64,000 nt of DNA, from contig NC_051099.1 of assembly GCF_901709675.1 (NCBI RefSeq), positions 8,926,001 through 8,990,000 on the forward strand, written 5' to 3'. The notes beneath the pieces were generated by a model. That model was not told where the DNA came from and did not search any database. It worked only from the letters and a program-made list of their open reading frames with translations. Source of the stretch: Syngnathus acus (Eukaryota; Chordata; Actinopteri; Syngnathiformes; Syngnathidae). The position numbers and the translations under genes are program-made. The first letter of the stretch is position 1, and every line of letters starts with the position of its first letter. Positions 36,565-48,115 of this stretch are shown piece by piece.

Positions 36565-37325
36565 TTTATTGATCCCCAGGGGTGGGGAAATTCAGGCCCC
36601 AGCAGTATCCATACCACAGAGTGGGTATACAAAAGACACACAGGTGGCATGAGCGCAACTCAATAGGCTCTCATAAGGCTGCCACACAACGGCGCCACAA
36701 CGAAAGTCAGAAAGTGCTCAAGATAAAAGCCATCAAAGCAAAACAAAGCTAAATGACAAAGGAAAAAAAGTAACAGCGGCCAACCAGCACCCCTCAATAC
36801 AAGAGAACACCCCAAAACACACAAAATAGCCTCCACGGGGTCCATAGACAGGTGTAAGGGCAGTCCAGTTCAACGGCGCCCAATGGACCGTGGTCGTGAA
36901 TCGGTGAAAAACATCACAAAGCAGGCAAACGTGTGAGCAGCGTCCTGGGTACCCAGTCGGGTGCACGTGCAGATGGTCACCACGGGGCTAGCATGGCGAA
37001 AGTCGTTGGTTCCGACGAGCACGAGGGAGCGGACTCCCCACAGGGGTTGCGGCTGCAAGGCCAAGGCGAGGGACCCGGTCATCACTGGCCGGATAAGCAG
37101 GAAGCCGTCGTAGAGTTACGCCGGCCTCGACCGATGATCCCGGTCCCAGGAAGAAAAAATAAATAAAAAATATCCGATCCGAAGCGATACCGAGGTGCGG
37201 TAGAAGGCACCAGCATCGCCGAATGGACAAAAAGACAGAAAGAAAAAGGAGAAAAGAAGGAAATAAAGAGGAAAAGAGAGAACACTGCTGGGAGGCAGCC
37301 ACTTACGGCACCATACCGAAAAAAA

Positions 37326-37366
<41 letters not shown>

Positions 37367-37406
37367 ATTTTTTTTTTTCGGTATATATATATATATATAT
37401 ATATAT
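36522..37406. repeat. Retroposon 3'-end fragment with (ATTG)n and (TA)n
   Basis: (ATTG)n at 36,522-36,560 followed by AATATTTATTGATCCCC, a typical LINE/SINE 3' end in reverse, then about 700 bp of unrecognised repeat interior. TA runs at 37,331-37,360 and 37,382-37,407 flank an inverted AAAAAAAATTATATA motif. The hAT sequence resumes at ~37,408 (AATGTTTGAAACA). Confidence 0.6.
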
Positions 37407-37624
37407 GCAATGTTTGAAACATAAATGTGTCTGTCAGGTACATTGCTACAAGTTGTTTAACTTTAATAAATCAAACACTGATGGGACAATACTGTACCTC
37501 TTTCTTTTCGACCAGAAATGTGTCGCGCTGGTCAGGGGGTACTTGGCTGAAAAATATTTCAAAGGGGGCACATCACTGAAAAAAGTTTGAGAACCACTGC
37601 TCTAGACAACACACCAAACATAAG

Positions 37625-38512
37625 TCATCGAGACAAGAAAACACACTTGCTGGCGACCGTTAGCCGCCGTGGAGCTACGTAACGGCTACTCGTATGATGC
37701 GAGGAAACTGAAAGGAGCATGCCGAAGCTATCAAGCGGCTCACGCGCGAAACAAACCGCGATCAGACAAACGGCACAACAGTAGACAGTAGTAACACTTA
37801 AATGTATATACTCTTTGGCAAATACGCACACGATCACAGCAACATGCTCAGTCGATACCAGCCACTTTAACTCCCGTCGTCTGTACGTACGTAACTTACC
37901 ACTGCGCGCGGGCTGCAACAATCGCGATAAGCTGATATAAGTCACGCGAGACTTAATGTAACTGTGATGTAACTTTCCAACATAACATTCAACCCAAAAA
38001 TATACATTGATTTTCAACATCAACATAGGAACCTTTCTAACAGCCGCCCCCGAATGTACGAAGTACATTCGCATCCAAGGAAGGTGACAGTCTCGAATGT
38101 CTTGCGGCAGCTTATTCTTAGTAGCAGGGTCGTCGTTTCCAGCAGGGAGAGCTCGCAGAGCGACCAGCCTGGCCACCGGCCTGGTGTAATGACGCTCGCC
38201 GATACGTACGTCAACAGATCGGCTGTGTCCATCAGCGCTCGGGTGGACTTTAGTGACATGGCCCAATGGCCATGATGCTCGTGGCAGTTGGGGATCCACC
38301 AGCATGACAACTGTTCCTTCGGCTCTGATGGAGTGCCACTTCTGACGCGTCTGTAGGCTTGGGAGGTAGTTCCGCAGGAAGCTGGACCAGAAGTGGTTCG
38401 CTAGAACCTGGGAGTGTCTCCAGTAACGACGGCTTAGCAGGTCAGTCTCTGGGTACACGATTTGGGGCAACGATGCGTCTGGCTGCCCCATCAACATCAT
38501 GTTGGGTGTCAC
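37625..38512 (-). pseudogene. Pao integrase C-terminal domain (DUF5641-like)
   Basis: The first ~130 residues (TPNMMLMG..., YWRHSQVLANHFWSSFLRNY, HVTKVHPSADGHSRSVDVR) match the conserved tail after the integrase core in BEL/Pao polyproteins. The remainder runs into non-conserved 3' sequence. It is offset from the integrase core frame upstream, so the polyprotein is broken here. Confidence 0.8.
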
Positions 38513-38522
38513 AGGGTCGAGG

Positions 38523-39362
38523 TCATTGATGCTGGAGGAGACGTAATGGCTTCGAATTTAGAATCCCTTCCACTTCGAGCAGCACGGTCCTTAATACTTC
38601 CTCCGGGACTGGTTGGGCTCCTACAGTGGTGTACAAGGCTGCTTTTACCGAGCGTATTTCCCTTTCCCACACACCTCCGAAGTGGGGTGCTGCAGGGGGG
38701 TTGAAGTGGAAGCTGATCTTCTGCTTGGCTAGCTGCTGCCGTAGCTCTGGGGACAACGCTGCAAAAGATTCTGGCAGCTCGCTTTCTTCCCCTCGGAAGT
38801 TGGTTCCTTGGTCGGAGTGCAGCTCTGCAGGTGTCCCACGGCAGGCGATGAACCGCCTAAGAGCCATCAGGAAGGAATCGCGGTCAATGGTGTTAAGAAG
38901 GTCCAAGTGTACCCCTCTGGCGGTGAGACACTTGAAAATGATGCCCCACCTCTTCTCCGTGCGCCTCCCCACCTTAACCTGGAATGGCCCGAAGCAGTCC
39001 ATCCCTGTTGAGAAGAAGGCTGGCTTGAAGAGGCGGAGACGAGCAGGTGGCAGATCCGCCATCTTGGGGACAACTGGTCTGGCCTTCCAGCGTCGGCATT
39101 CTGGACAGGTATGCTGGTAGCGGCGCACTGCTTCTCGGCCACGCAGGATCCAGTACGAGCGCCGTATCTCTGCAAACACTCTCTCTGGTCCAGGGTGATG
39201 CAAACGGCTGTCAAAGTCTTTAATGAGGAGCCGAGTAGAAGGGTGGCTCGGGTCCAGCACTATGGGGTATATTGCTGTTTGGTGAAGGTCTTCAGCATGG
39301 CGGAGCCGACCTCCGACGCGAATGAGCTCCTCTTGGTCCATCTCAGGGGACAAGGTGAGCAA
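38523..39362 (-). pseudogene. Pao integrase core and zinc-binding domain
   Basis: 279 codons open: LTLSPEMD, an HHCC-type zinc domain (LHHPG...CPECRRWKARP), and the catalytic core with DCFGPFQVK, HSDQGTNF and the final acidic residue in the FGGVWEREIRSVK region. This is a DDE integrase that would insert the cDNA. The frame ends where the C-terminal domain continues in another frame. Confidence 0.85.
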
Positions 39363-39396
39363 TCTACTGTTCGATCCCTACCAGCTGTCAAGAGTC

Positions 39397-39732
39397 TCAG
39401 CTCATCGGGGAAGCTCTCACACTGGGATCGCTTGAAGATAAGGATCTCTGCCTTACGGTAATGATTACTTCAGCGGTGTCTTTGCTGCTCTGATCTGCCG
39501 CCCCGTGCAGCTCCTGGACTGTAGCGTGCAGCAGGTCTTGCCAAGTGTCATGCTGCTTGGTATCTGCTGCATTGGCCATGACTGTGTTGACACCACAGAA
39601 GACAGACTTTCTCAGCTTGGAGGCGTCATCTTCGGGGTCAGCGCTGGGTCTGACTGGCCAGTTTTCGGGAGGTTGGGGAACGGATGTCACCAGGCACTGA
39701 TGTGGTCTGGAACTGTTCTGGGTGAACTTCAC
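39397..39732 (-). pseudogene. Pao pol fragment spanning the RT deletion
   Basis: 111 codons begin with a pre-RT segment (KFTQNSSRPHQCLVTSV) and pass directly into sequence like the RNase H/integrase linker (DTWQDLLHATVQELHGA). No catalytic YxDD region lies between them. The join is the evidence for an internal deletion of roughly the size of RT plus RNase H. Confidence 0.7.
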
Positions 39733-39752
39733 CGGACCCTGCAGGGCCCAAC

Positions 39753-40244
39753 CTAGATAGCGGCCGGTCCGCCTAGAGTGCCCAGTCTGATCGGTTTGAT
39801 GGCGGTAATCAGATGTGGGTGGTCTGATCCTATCAGCAACAATGGTTTGACCTTGTGGAAAGTCCTTATTGGTAGTCCAGTGAGGTGGGGGTACCTCTGC
39901 CGTAGTTGGTCTGTCGGGTAGGACTGGTCGGCCAGGCCAAGGCGTGCTGCTGTGAAGGCCTTGGAGACTTTGAAGCTGGTCTTTGGGTCAGCAGCCGGGG
40001 AGATGCGGAAGGACACGGTAGACCCAGGAAGTGTCTGGACGTCGTGCCGGATGGTGCACAGTGGAAGGTCCTCCCTCACTCCTCGCATGCCAATCTCTTG
40101 GGCAGCTGCTGAGAGCTGCATTGTTCTTTCTGATCCTTTGTCCAGGATGGCGTAGGTTGTCAGGGTACGGTTGGCATGGCGAAGAATGACCTGAACGACT
40201 TTTAGTAGGACTCTGTTGCCTTCTGGTGGGCGGTCAACGTACAT
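39753..40244 (-). pseudogene. Pao aspartic protease (DUF1758-like)
   Basis: 163 codons with AILDKGSERTM in the place of the D-S/T-G active site (here D-K-G) and RLGLADQSYP...LLIGSDHPHLI typical of the Pao protease. The lysine in the catalytic triplet suggests it is inactive. Confidence 0.75.
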
Positions 40245-40747
40245 TACCTCAGTAGTGGGGCTTGCCTTTGACTGTCGTCGCGGTTTGAAGGTCTAGGCCG
40301 CCTGTCATTGACCTCGTGAAGGACCTGTAGATGTTTACCTTGGCACAGGCTGCAGAGCTTCTTCAGGTCACACTGAGCGGCTTGGTGGGGTCTTGCACAG
40401 CGCCAGCACCTTTTGTTGGCCTTTATCCAGTTGACGAGTGCTTCCCTGCTCAACTTGGTGACTTCCGTACACTGACTGAAGAAGTGCTCTTCATTCTCAC
40501 AGAATGGGCAGTAGGGTTTACTCTTCAGGTCTCTCTGGGGTGCTCTGTTGTCCTCTAGGCTCTTGGAGCCATGGAGAACAGTGACAGTCCGCTGTCCTTG
40601 GCGGCTCTCGGACTTAGGTGCATGCCTCTCTCTCAGCCCGCTAGATGGGGTTGGCCCATCGAAGTCTTGACACCACAATTCATATTTCAGCCACTGAGCC
40701 AGGTCAAGCAGGTTGGGCGTAGTGCCTGCCTGCACCGGAAGGTGCAC
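40244..40747 (-). pseudogene. Pao gag nucleocapsid with zinc knuckles
   Basis: Cys/His clusters CPFCENEEHFFSQC and CWRCARPHQAAQC followed by CSLCQGKHLQVLH are nucleic-acid-binding knuckles. The frame overlaps the gag frame 40,704-41,708 by a few dozen bases in another frame. Confidence 0.8.
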
Positions 40748-41708
40748 CGACGGAAGTCTGCTCGCTGCTCTGGCGGTAGTTTGCTGAGGAGGCTGACATG
40801 GTGTCTGTGTAAGGCGTAGGTGAGTTGAGGTAGGAATCGGCGATCAACTTAGCCTCCTTGAGTTTAAGGTGATCAACCAGAACCTGGTACTTGAAGAGTT
40901 CGGTGGCTTCCTCTGGCAGAAGGTTCTCCAGGGCCATCCTCAAACGTGCAAACTCACATGGATCTCGGCGGCTGAAGTGAGGTATAGTTGGGCGCGGCCC
41001 CCTGTAGCTCTGCTCGGTTGTGACGGCTGAATCATGGGGAAAGATGGCTGGGCCCTGCCAGCTTTGTCTTGGCGTCCTTGAAGCCCGCTGTGCAATGGCA
41101 GGTGGTTGAGCGAACTGTTGAGGGGTACGGGTTGCTGCATAGGAAGCGAATCTAGGTGGTAGAGGCTGTGTGTAGGCAGGCTGGTGAAAGTTTGAAGGAT
41201 GCTGAACTGCGTAAGCAGCAGCGTAGGGTGTAGCCCTGCTAGGCGGGAGCTGGTACTTGTGCTGATACTGGGAGTGCGGCAGTGTCGACCCAGGAGCTGG
41301 GTAGTTTGGTCTCTGAGGTAGAGTCTGCACTGTGGACTGGAAGCGCTGTAGAGGCGGAAGACTGAGGCTTGGTTGGAAGGGCTTCGCTGGCGACATGTCG
41401 CCGTTGCTGGATGCTTGACTCTTCATCCGCTGTAACTCGGAGATTAGCTCGTCTATTCCGTCAGTCATTGCTGGTGCTGGAGGCAGCAAGTTGTCGTGGT
41501 CGATGGTGTCAGGCCACGGCGGGGGTTCGGGCCAATCCTCTTCCTCCACCTCCGCAAGGCGGGCCGAATAGGGCTCTTGTTGGCTGACGATTGTTGGCAT
41601 AGCCTGTTGAAGGCTGAATACTGTGTCGGTTAGCCTTCGCATCTCGGCTTGAATTTCCCTGAATGCGGCGACATCGCCGTGGATGAAGCGCTGCGACTGC
41701 TGTAACAT
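40704..41708 (-). pseudogene. Pao gag-like protein
   Basis: 334 codons, Pro/Gln/Ala-rich in the middle, then a conserved capsid-like segment (FSRRDPCEFARLRMALENLL...FKYQVLVDHLKLKEAKLIADSYL) seen in BEL/Pao gag. A further frame 42,121-41,723 upstream may be its N-terminal part. Confidence 0.7.
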
Positions 41709-42140
41709 CCTACTCTCCTTTCTTATATCTCATCTCTTAAGACGCGGGCGTGAGGTGCTAGATAAAGTGAGGGTGGTTCTCGGACTTCCTCCATGGGCCC
41801 TCTCTCTGAATACTGCCGGTGGGCTAGCTGGGTTTCCGGACTGTAGCTCTGCTGTTCTGGGTGGTACAGGTCCGCCTCTTGGAGGTCAGCATCCCGCCTG
41901 TGGTGGTCAGTATAGGGAGAGTGGGTGAAGCGAGGGGGGGTCATCTTGGCCGCTCCCTCTGGTTGAGAAGGCCACTTCTCTTCGTGCCCATGCCTATCTG
42001 GTTGCCTGTGCCCTACGCAGCTAACTCGGGAGTCATCGAGATGAGCTGGGGGGCGTGTCTGACGTCTGGGTCTCGTCACACGGTCTTCCCACTCCATATA
42101 GTCCAAGGGCAAAGAGAGCATCTGGGTCGAAGGACCACAA

Positions 42141-42628
<488 letters not shown>

Positions 42629-43037
42629 TGTTAGAGTGGTGCTCACTAACTTATTTTGCAAGAACCACACGGGAGACAGTATGCCCTTTTAAACACTTGC
42701 AAGTGGAGAGTCATTCGTCGCTGTGTATACAGCGATGATCGAATGAGGTCTGACTCAGGCCTCTTGCAAGAGCATTTTTATTGAGAGAAACAGGGTGGGG
42801 GTGAGAGTGGACAGGATGGGGTTGAAGCCCCTGGCCTCTGGTCAAAGCATAGCAGGGGGTCTTTTACGACGTTGTGTAAACATAACAACTTTGATTGCTT
42901 CCTCTGCAGCTGGTCAATCAGTTCAAAAGATCTTAGCACTTCGTTCTACTACTTTTGTTAAGACAGGACAAGCTATTATTATTACAGGTTACATTCCAAC
43001 ATAATCATAGGATCAAACTAATCTATCAACCCTAACA
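42629..43037 (-). repeat. Endogenous retrovirus 3' LTR
   Basis: Minus-strand reading starts TGTTAGGGTTGATAG and ends CACTCTAACA. It contains the polyadenylation region AATAAAAATGCTCTTGC. It is the same family as the solo LTR at 30,302-30,692, in opposite orientation. Directly upstream on the minus strand a purine run (AAACAGGAGGGATA) looks like the polypurine tract, so this is a 3' LTR. Confidence 0.82.
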
Positions 43038-43503
43038 TATCCCTCCTGTTTATCATATGATTATGTCACCCCGATTAACAAACATAAGCAAGAAAATATA
43101 ATGAAGATAGAAAAATAAAACCAAAAACACAGAAACAGTACATCAACGTATTCATCACTTGCGAGGCATTTCCGACAGTCAGATTATCAAGTTTCTGTGA
43201 AAAACGTTCAGCTAATCAGCATTATCGCAATCTTCTGTCCGCAGCGCATTAAAATCATCACATTCAACATGCCTGAGATGTTCCATTCGCACTTCAGCTA
43301 CGTTAGAAGACACAGATCTTGATACAGCTAACTTCAAACATGAGATAACACAGGTCGTAAACGAGCACAACAATACCAGCACAACAAGCATAGGAGTAAC
43401 AAGTTTCAACAGCAGTTGCCACCAAGCACCAGAGAATAGCCATGAAAAGAAACCCCATTGATGGCAAAGTGTTGTGAAATAAAATATTACCTGTAATACG
43501 CAT
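43038..43503 (-). pseudogene. Endogenous retrovirus envelope C-terminal remnant
   Basis: Two short overlapping minus-strand frames in different phases (43,503-43,303 and 43,409-43,212) encode a long hydrophobic segment with two clustered Cys and a Cys/charged tail, placed just before the polypurine tract and 3' LTR. Position and composition fit the membrane anchor and cytoplasmic tail of a retroviral transmembrane subunit. The sequence is frameshifted and the rest of the provirus is absent. Confidence 0.45.
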
Positions 43504-44172
43504 TTTGTTATTTGCTGATTGAAACTGCTAATTAAACTGTGAATTGAAACTAATAGGTAGAGAACTGAACTCTCGCTCTTTATATAGTAGCTGACGTGTC
43601 TTGCGCATCCGTTCTGCGCATACTGTCATGGCGGCCTCTGTATGATATCCGGTCTGCGATGGAGATTAAAAAACAAACAATATTTGACAATAACACACCA
43701 TCAAGGATTGCACCATCGCATCAAACAATGTGTCGTCAATTATGAATTTTACTAAGTGTGTTGGGCAGGATGGCTGAATGTGATGCGCGATTGACAACAA
43801 ACAAGAAGAAAGGTGTGATTTCAAGTTTTATTTCGAGGGAGATTTTCTTCAAAAATCGTTGTATCCATGCATAATGCGCACCCCAGATTTTAGGACAATA
43901 AATTAGTTAAATTTTGCGCATTATGCATGGTAAAACACGGTACTTGGATTTGACAAAAGATAAGTGATGCAACCAAGTGAAAATTGTATACGTATTTTTT
44001 AAGTTTTAAATTACTTTGAAGAATTCTTTTCTGTAAATGGTGGCAAAGGAGGCTCTTGTCTTTCGCGTCTTTCATTAATGGCGATCCAACAACCTTAGCC
44101 AAAATGTCGTCTTTTTCCTGCGCATGAACCCCCGCGAGACTTCGCGAGACCTTCACATCGAATTAGGTTAGA
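43504..44172. repeat. Old repeat with GCGCATTATGCATGG motifs
   Basis: Two GCGCA-containing motifs around 43,870-43,935 recur at 57,360-57,410 and 58,150-58,250. The stretch GCGCATGAACCCCCGCGAGAC at 44,120-44,150 recurs at 56,297-56,318. This is one dispersed family, of DNA-transposon type by its look. No complete terminus was identified. Confidence 0.5.
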
Positions 44173-44180
44173 GTCTAACC

Positions 44181-45260
44181 CAGTGGTTCCCAAAGTGGGC
44201 GGTACCGCCCCCCTGGGGGCGGTGGAAAGATCTGGGGGGGCGGTGAGGAAGAAAGGGGCGGTAGGGGGGCGGTAGGGGGGCGGTAGGGGGGCGGCAGTCG
44301 ATTTGTACACAACACACTGCTCTGGCCCAGTCAGATCCGACAGCATAGACTACAAAAGCAAAAGCTCAGGTTTGTAATTTCAAGCTTGTAATGTTCAGAA
44401 TTTTATCTTATAATAAAAACCGCATTCTGGCGGTCAACATCATCTTGAGTTCAAGTCAACATGAAATTGGGGACTCGCCAGAACGCGCCGTGTTGTGTTG
44501 TGTTGAGCTGGTTAGGGCAGTGGTCCCCAACCACCGGGCCGCGGACCAGTACCGGTCCGTGGGTCACTTGGTACCGGGCCGCCAAGCTGCACAGAATTTT
44601 TTTTTTTATCGACGATCAATTAATTCAGGTCAAGACACTCGTCCCGGTCACGTGACATGTTTCCCCAGTCGAGCCCGCAAAGCTAATATGTGGCGACAGG
44701 CTAACTAACCAGGCAGTGAAGATTTTTGGTTACAAAAAAAAATCTCTGACTGCTATCATGTGCTGTGGAACAAGGTCAAGATGTACTTCATTGCCTTCCC
44801 AACATCATATTTAGTAGAACGGGGCTTCAGTGCAGTCACCTTGCTTCTTTCCAAGCAAAGAAACCGACTGAAAATTACTGACCGCGGGGATCTACGACTT
44901 CTTCTTAGTGAGTTCCAGCCTGATGTTGAGAAGCTTATGTCCCTGCACCAAGCCCATCCATCCCATTAATATTACGTGTGAGACAATGAAGGTTACTGGT
45001 GGAATGTTTATTTACGATTCTATGTTGCTGAAACAGTTAAAACTGCTAAAAAATAAATTGGTTTACTAAATACTAAATTGGGTTTTATTTGTGAAATACA
45101 CATTTGTGTTTAACCTTTCTCTTTTCAAATTGCAGCAAACCAAATATCAAGAAAGAGGTGTTTGTTTCCATATGTGCCTTGGGGGGGGGGGGGGGGGGGC
45201 GCTAGGAATTCACTGGGGAGCCAAAGGGGGCGCCAGCCTGCAAAAGTTTGGGAACCACTG
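44181..45260 (+). mobile_element. Internally deleted hAT transposon
   Basis: Ends CAGTGGTTCCCAAAG and TTTGGGAACCACTG with the perfect 8-bp duplication GTCTAACC (44,173-44,180 and 45,261-45,268). At 1080 bp it keeps part of a CAGTGGTCCCC-family element (44,518-44,705) and the C-terminal transposase scrap described separately. G-rich GGGGGGCGGT repeats flank both ends internally. Confidence 0.92.
44760..44969 (+). pseudogene. hAT transposase C-terminal dimerisation segment
   Basis: 69 codons containing FPTSYLVERGFSAVTLLLSK, a form of the conserved hATC dimerisation motif, and DLRLLLSEFQPDVEKL. Only this end of the protein remains in the element. Confidence 0.8.
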
Positions 45261-45473
45261 GTCTAACCTATGCGCAAAACAAAGAATTGGCAACATTACA
45301 TGACATCGCCCCCTCTTTTATGTTATTTTCAAAAATGCCAAAGTAAAAGCCGTCACGCGCAGAACCATAGCATCAGTTTTCTTACAATCAAAGAAATTGA
45401 GCTGACTCTTAACATAACATAAATTCCATCGCATATAAAAACAATACCATTTGGCATATCAATCCTCCTGTGT

Positions 45474-47192
45474 CTGACTTCATAAGACCAAGTCGGGTTG
45501 TTATGATGCGTCTAGTGCAGCGGTGGCCAACCCGCGGCTCGCGAGCCGCATGCGGCTCTTTGGCTAGTTTCATGCGGCTCTTTTACGTTCATATCAGCAT
45601 TTGTGTTTATTTTTCGTGCGTATTTGCTCCGCTTGAGTTCAATATGGTATTTTGGTCAAACGCGCATGCGCGTGAGGTGAAATCCCGCAAAGGAGGAGGG
45701 ACAAACAGAGCGATTGGTTTTGCTGGCTTTTTAATGGATGGCGACTGTGACTACGGGGGCCCATTAGGTCCAGAAAAGCTGACAAGACGCTTGCCAAAAT
45801 GGCAAGGAAAAAATGCACAGCTAAACGAATATATGACGATGAACACAGGACGTTTTTAACAGAGTTAAAGTTGTTTTTTGTTGAACGCTATGGCAAGCCA
45901 TTCTGCCTCATATGTCGGACGTCATTGGCGCATTTAAAAGCTTCAAATGGTCAGCGCCACTTCAGCTCACTTCATGCCAATATCGATAAGGACTTTGCAA
46001 AAGGGACTGAATTTCGCAAGCACAAGTTTGGAGACTTTGAAAAATAGGTACAGTTTTTCAAAAAAATTACGAAGCACTCAGAGACTGTCACACTTGCATT
46101 GTTTCAACTGGCTTGGAACATTGCACGGCTAAAAAGCCATACAATGAAGTGGAGTTCGTTAAAATATGCCTCAGTGACGTTATTGAAATCTTGTCTCCTG
46201 AAAACGACGAACTCAAACGAATGGTCTGTCCCGCCACACATAGTAAGTGAAAAAACTTATTATGTTTTTGTTTGTGGAATTTGTTGAACTGAGAGTTTGT
46301 CTGTGTGAGACAATGCACACAATGTTCATTGTTGAAAATGTGGTCTTTGGTCTGTGGTTTTAGTACTGTAGGAGTCAATTTGTCATCATGTTGGTGCGTG
46401 ACATAATGTCACACAATAAATTTGGCTGAGCAGAGGGGTGTGTGTGCGTGTGTGTGTGCGTGTGCGCGCGCGTGCGTGTTTGTGTGCGTGTGTGTGTGTG
46501 TGGGGGGGGGGGGTGTTCATCTGTGCTCATGTGTATGATGTGGCTCTTTGCGATGACACAGTAAAAAATGTGTCTCTTAGTCTCTGACTGGTTGGCCACC
46601 CCTGGTCTAGTGTGTTGGTGGAGTGTTGGTGGAGTGCCCAGTGCATGTCACTTCTCACTGTCAACCCTCACCGCTGGCTAGCAGTATGCGAACGGGAGAG
46701 CCGAGTGCGTAAGTCTCTCCCTGCCAGTACATAGCCTCTCGAACAGCAAGCCCTATGGTAGTGCCTCCACGTGGCGACACATGGTAACTGGGTACAACAC
46801 GGACCCAGGCTAAACTACAAGGGACTCGGAGGAGGTTTGGCCCCTAGACGTGCGGCACGCAGGCCCACCGGTGTGTGGACACGCCCTGGTGCCCACGAAC
46901 CAGCCAGCCCCCAACTATGGGTTAAATAGTACCACTGCCCATTGGGCTCCTCGGGAGAGGAATGGGCTAAGGGAGTCAACCCCTACAGAAAATCAATTTC
47001 CCCTTGGGTTGGCGTCAGGAAGGGCATCCGGCTGTAAAACGTTTTGCTCCAAAAATTTTCTCAGTATAGGACTCTCAACCACAAGATGGCCATGGACCGT
47101 CCCCGGTGGAAGAAAGCCATATTGAGAATCCAGTCCAACCCAGCGGCGCCTGGAAAGCGGACTTTAAACCGATGATGATGATGATGATGATG
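45474..47192 (+). mobile_element. RTE-like retroposon copy 1, split by a hAT element
   Basis: Starts CTGACTTCATAAGACC and ends in (GAT)n at 47,171-47,192. The two parts, 45,474-45,517 and 46,605-47,192, match 50,395-51,019 closely. GTTGGCGTCAGGAAGGGCAT is characteristic of RTE-like LINE 3' regions in animals. No coding frame of note. Confidence 0.75.
45518..46604 (+). mobile_element. Internally deleted hAT with N-terminal transposase scrap
   Basis: Ends CAGCGGTGGCCAACC and GGTTGGCCACCCCTG with the perfect duplication GTCTAGTG (45,510-45,517 and 46,605-46,612). The twin repeat at 50,4xx has one uninterrupted copy of that octamer. An open frame at 45,799-46,047 encodes a BED-like zinc finger (FCLICRTSLAH...HFSSLH) of the GTF2IRD2-type transposase; the catalytic part is missing. 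Confidence 0.93.
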
Positions 47193-47462
47193 AATCCTCA
47201 ATTTCCCCCTTTACTGATGTGCTCCGGCCATCCTCTATCTATGAGTCTCATAACGCATAGGAATTCAGGGTCAACGGCTGTTGCTACCCTAACTTTGTCT
47301 AGCTTGTTTTTATGGACACTAGGATGCCTTCCACCACACTGGCCACATATCGTTGTGCATTTCCTCGACTGTGCTCGTGTCGGACAGTAGGCTGCAACAA
47401 TCAGGATTTTTATGCTCCCAAGAGCCTATTCAGCTCTGGGATTGAATCTCGTGAGCCTCATG
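47193..47462. other. Unassigned sequence, perhaps decayed Gypsy gag/protease
   Basis: In reverse reading there are scattered Cys/His residues and a short WPEHIS-like peptide, in keeping with the Gypsy remnant that resumes at 48,116. There is no open frame, so this is only a suspicion. Confidence 0.25.
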
Positions 47463-48115
47463 AGATTCAAGATTCAAGATTCAAGAGTTTTTATTCGCCA
47501 TGTTTGAGCGTGCCAAACAAGGAATTTGACTTCAGTAAATCACAGCCTCTGTTCAACATTTAGGTGACTAACAACACTCAGGACATGTGAAAAATGGCAA
47601 ATATTCTCAAACATCCCCTGATCTTAAACTCCCAAGAGGGCAAGGAAAAACTCATAACTCCAGCGAGGGGAAATGAGAAACCTTGAGAAGAGACCACAGA
47701 TGGGAGGGTCCCTCTTCCAGGATGACCAAGCTGCAATGGATGCAGAGAGGACACATAGTACAAACAGTGTAGACAATTCATAAAAGGTGTGGAGAGCAGG
47801 ATGTTATTGCACAGTAATGACTCTGAGACTCTAAGAGTGGTGCGAGTTCATCAGAGCAACAGCCTGGGGGAAGAAGCTGTCTCTGTGTCTGCTGGTTTTG
47901 GCGTACAGAGCTCTATAACGCCGTCCGGAGGGGAGTAGTTCAAACAGACTGCAGCCTGGGTGAGAAGGGTCTGTAGAGATGTTCCTTGCACGTTTCCTGG
48001 TCCTGGACAGGTACAAGTCTTGGATAGATGGGAAGTTGATTCCAATTATCTTTTCTGCAGTCCTGATTGTCCGTTGCAGTCTGTGCTTGTCTTGTTTGGA
48101 GGCCGATCCAAGATG
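47463..48115 (-). mobile_element. L2-like LINE 3' end inserted in a Gypsy element
   Basis: The 3' terminus is (GATTCAA)n at 47,465-47,485. Upstream on the minus strand the frame 48,100-47,831 encodes a LINE C-terminal domain ([20 protein letters not shown]...[16 protein letters not shown]). It is strongly 5'-truncated. Its last 300 bp match the SINE-like piece at 33,148-33,420. Confidence 0.8.

Larger units (their letters stand above)
31093..37599 (+). mobile_element. Second copy of the 3.4-kb hAT transposon, enlarged by nested retroposons
   Basis: Left end CAGTGGTTCTCAAA at 31,093 and right end TTTGAGAACCACTG at 37,599. The sequence matches 9,754-13,113 in reverse orientation and carries the transposase frame 31,332-32,639. 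Three later insertions account for its length: a SINE-like repeat (33,148-33,420), an RTE-type LINE (33,641-36,367) and a LINE fragment with microsatellites (36,522-37,406). The flanks ACATAACT and CTCTAGAC do not match, so the simple 8-bp duplication is missing. It sits in the internal region of the Pao element. Confidence 0.8.
37625..42140 (-). mobile_element. BEL/Pao retrotransposon internal region, reverse transcriptase deleted
   Basis: Minus-strand coding blocks in Pao order: gag-like 42,121-40,704, zinc knuckles 40,747-40,244, aspartic protease 40,244-39,753, a pol fragment 39,732-39,397, integrase 39,362-38,523 and integrase C-terminus 38,512-37,625. The RT and RNase H that should lie between protease and integrase are absent; pol jumps from a pre-RT segment to the RNase H/integrase linker near 39,600. 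Next to the right LTR, + strand GGGTCGAAGGACCA could be the tRNA-complementary primer site. The frames are separated by stops. Confidence 0.85.
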
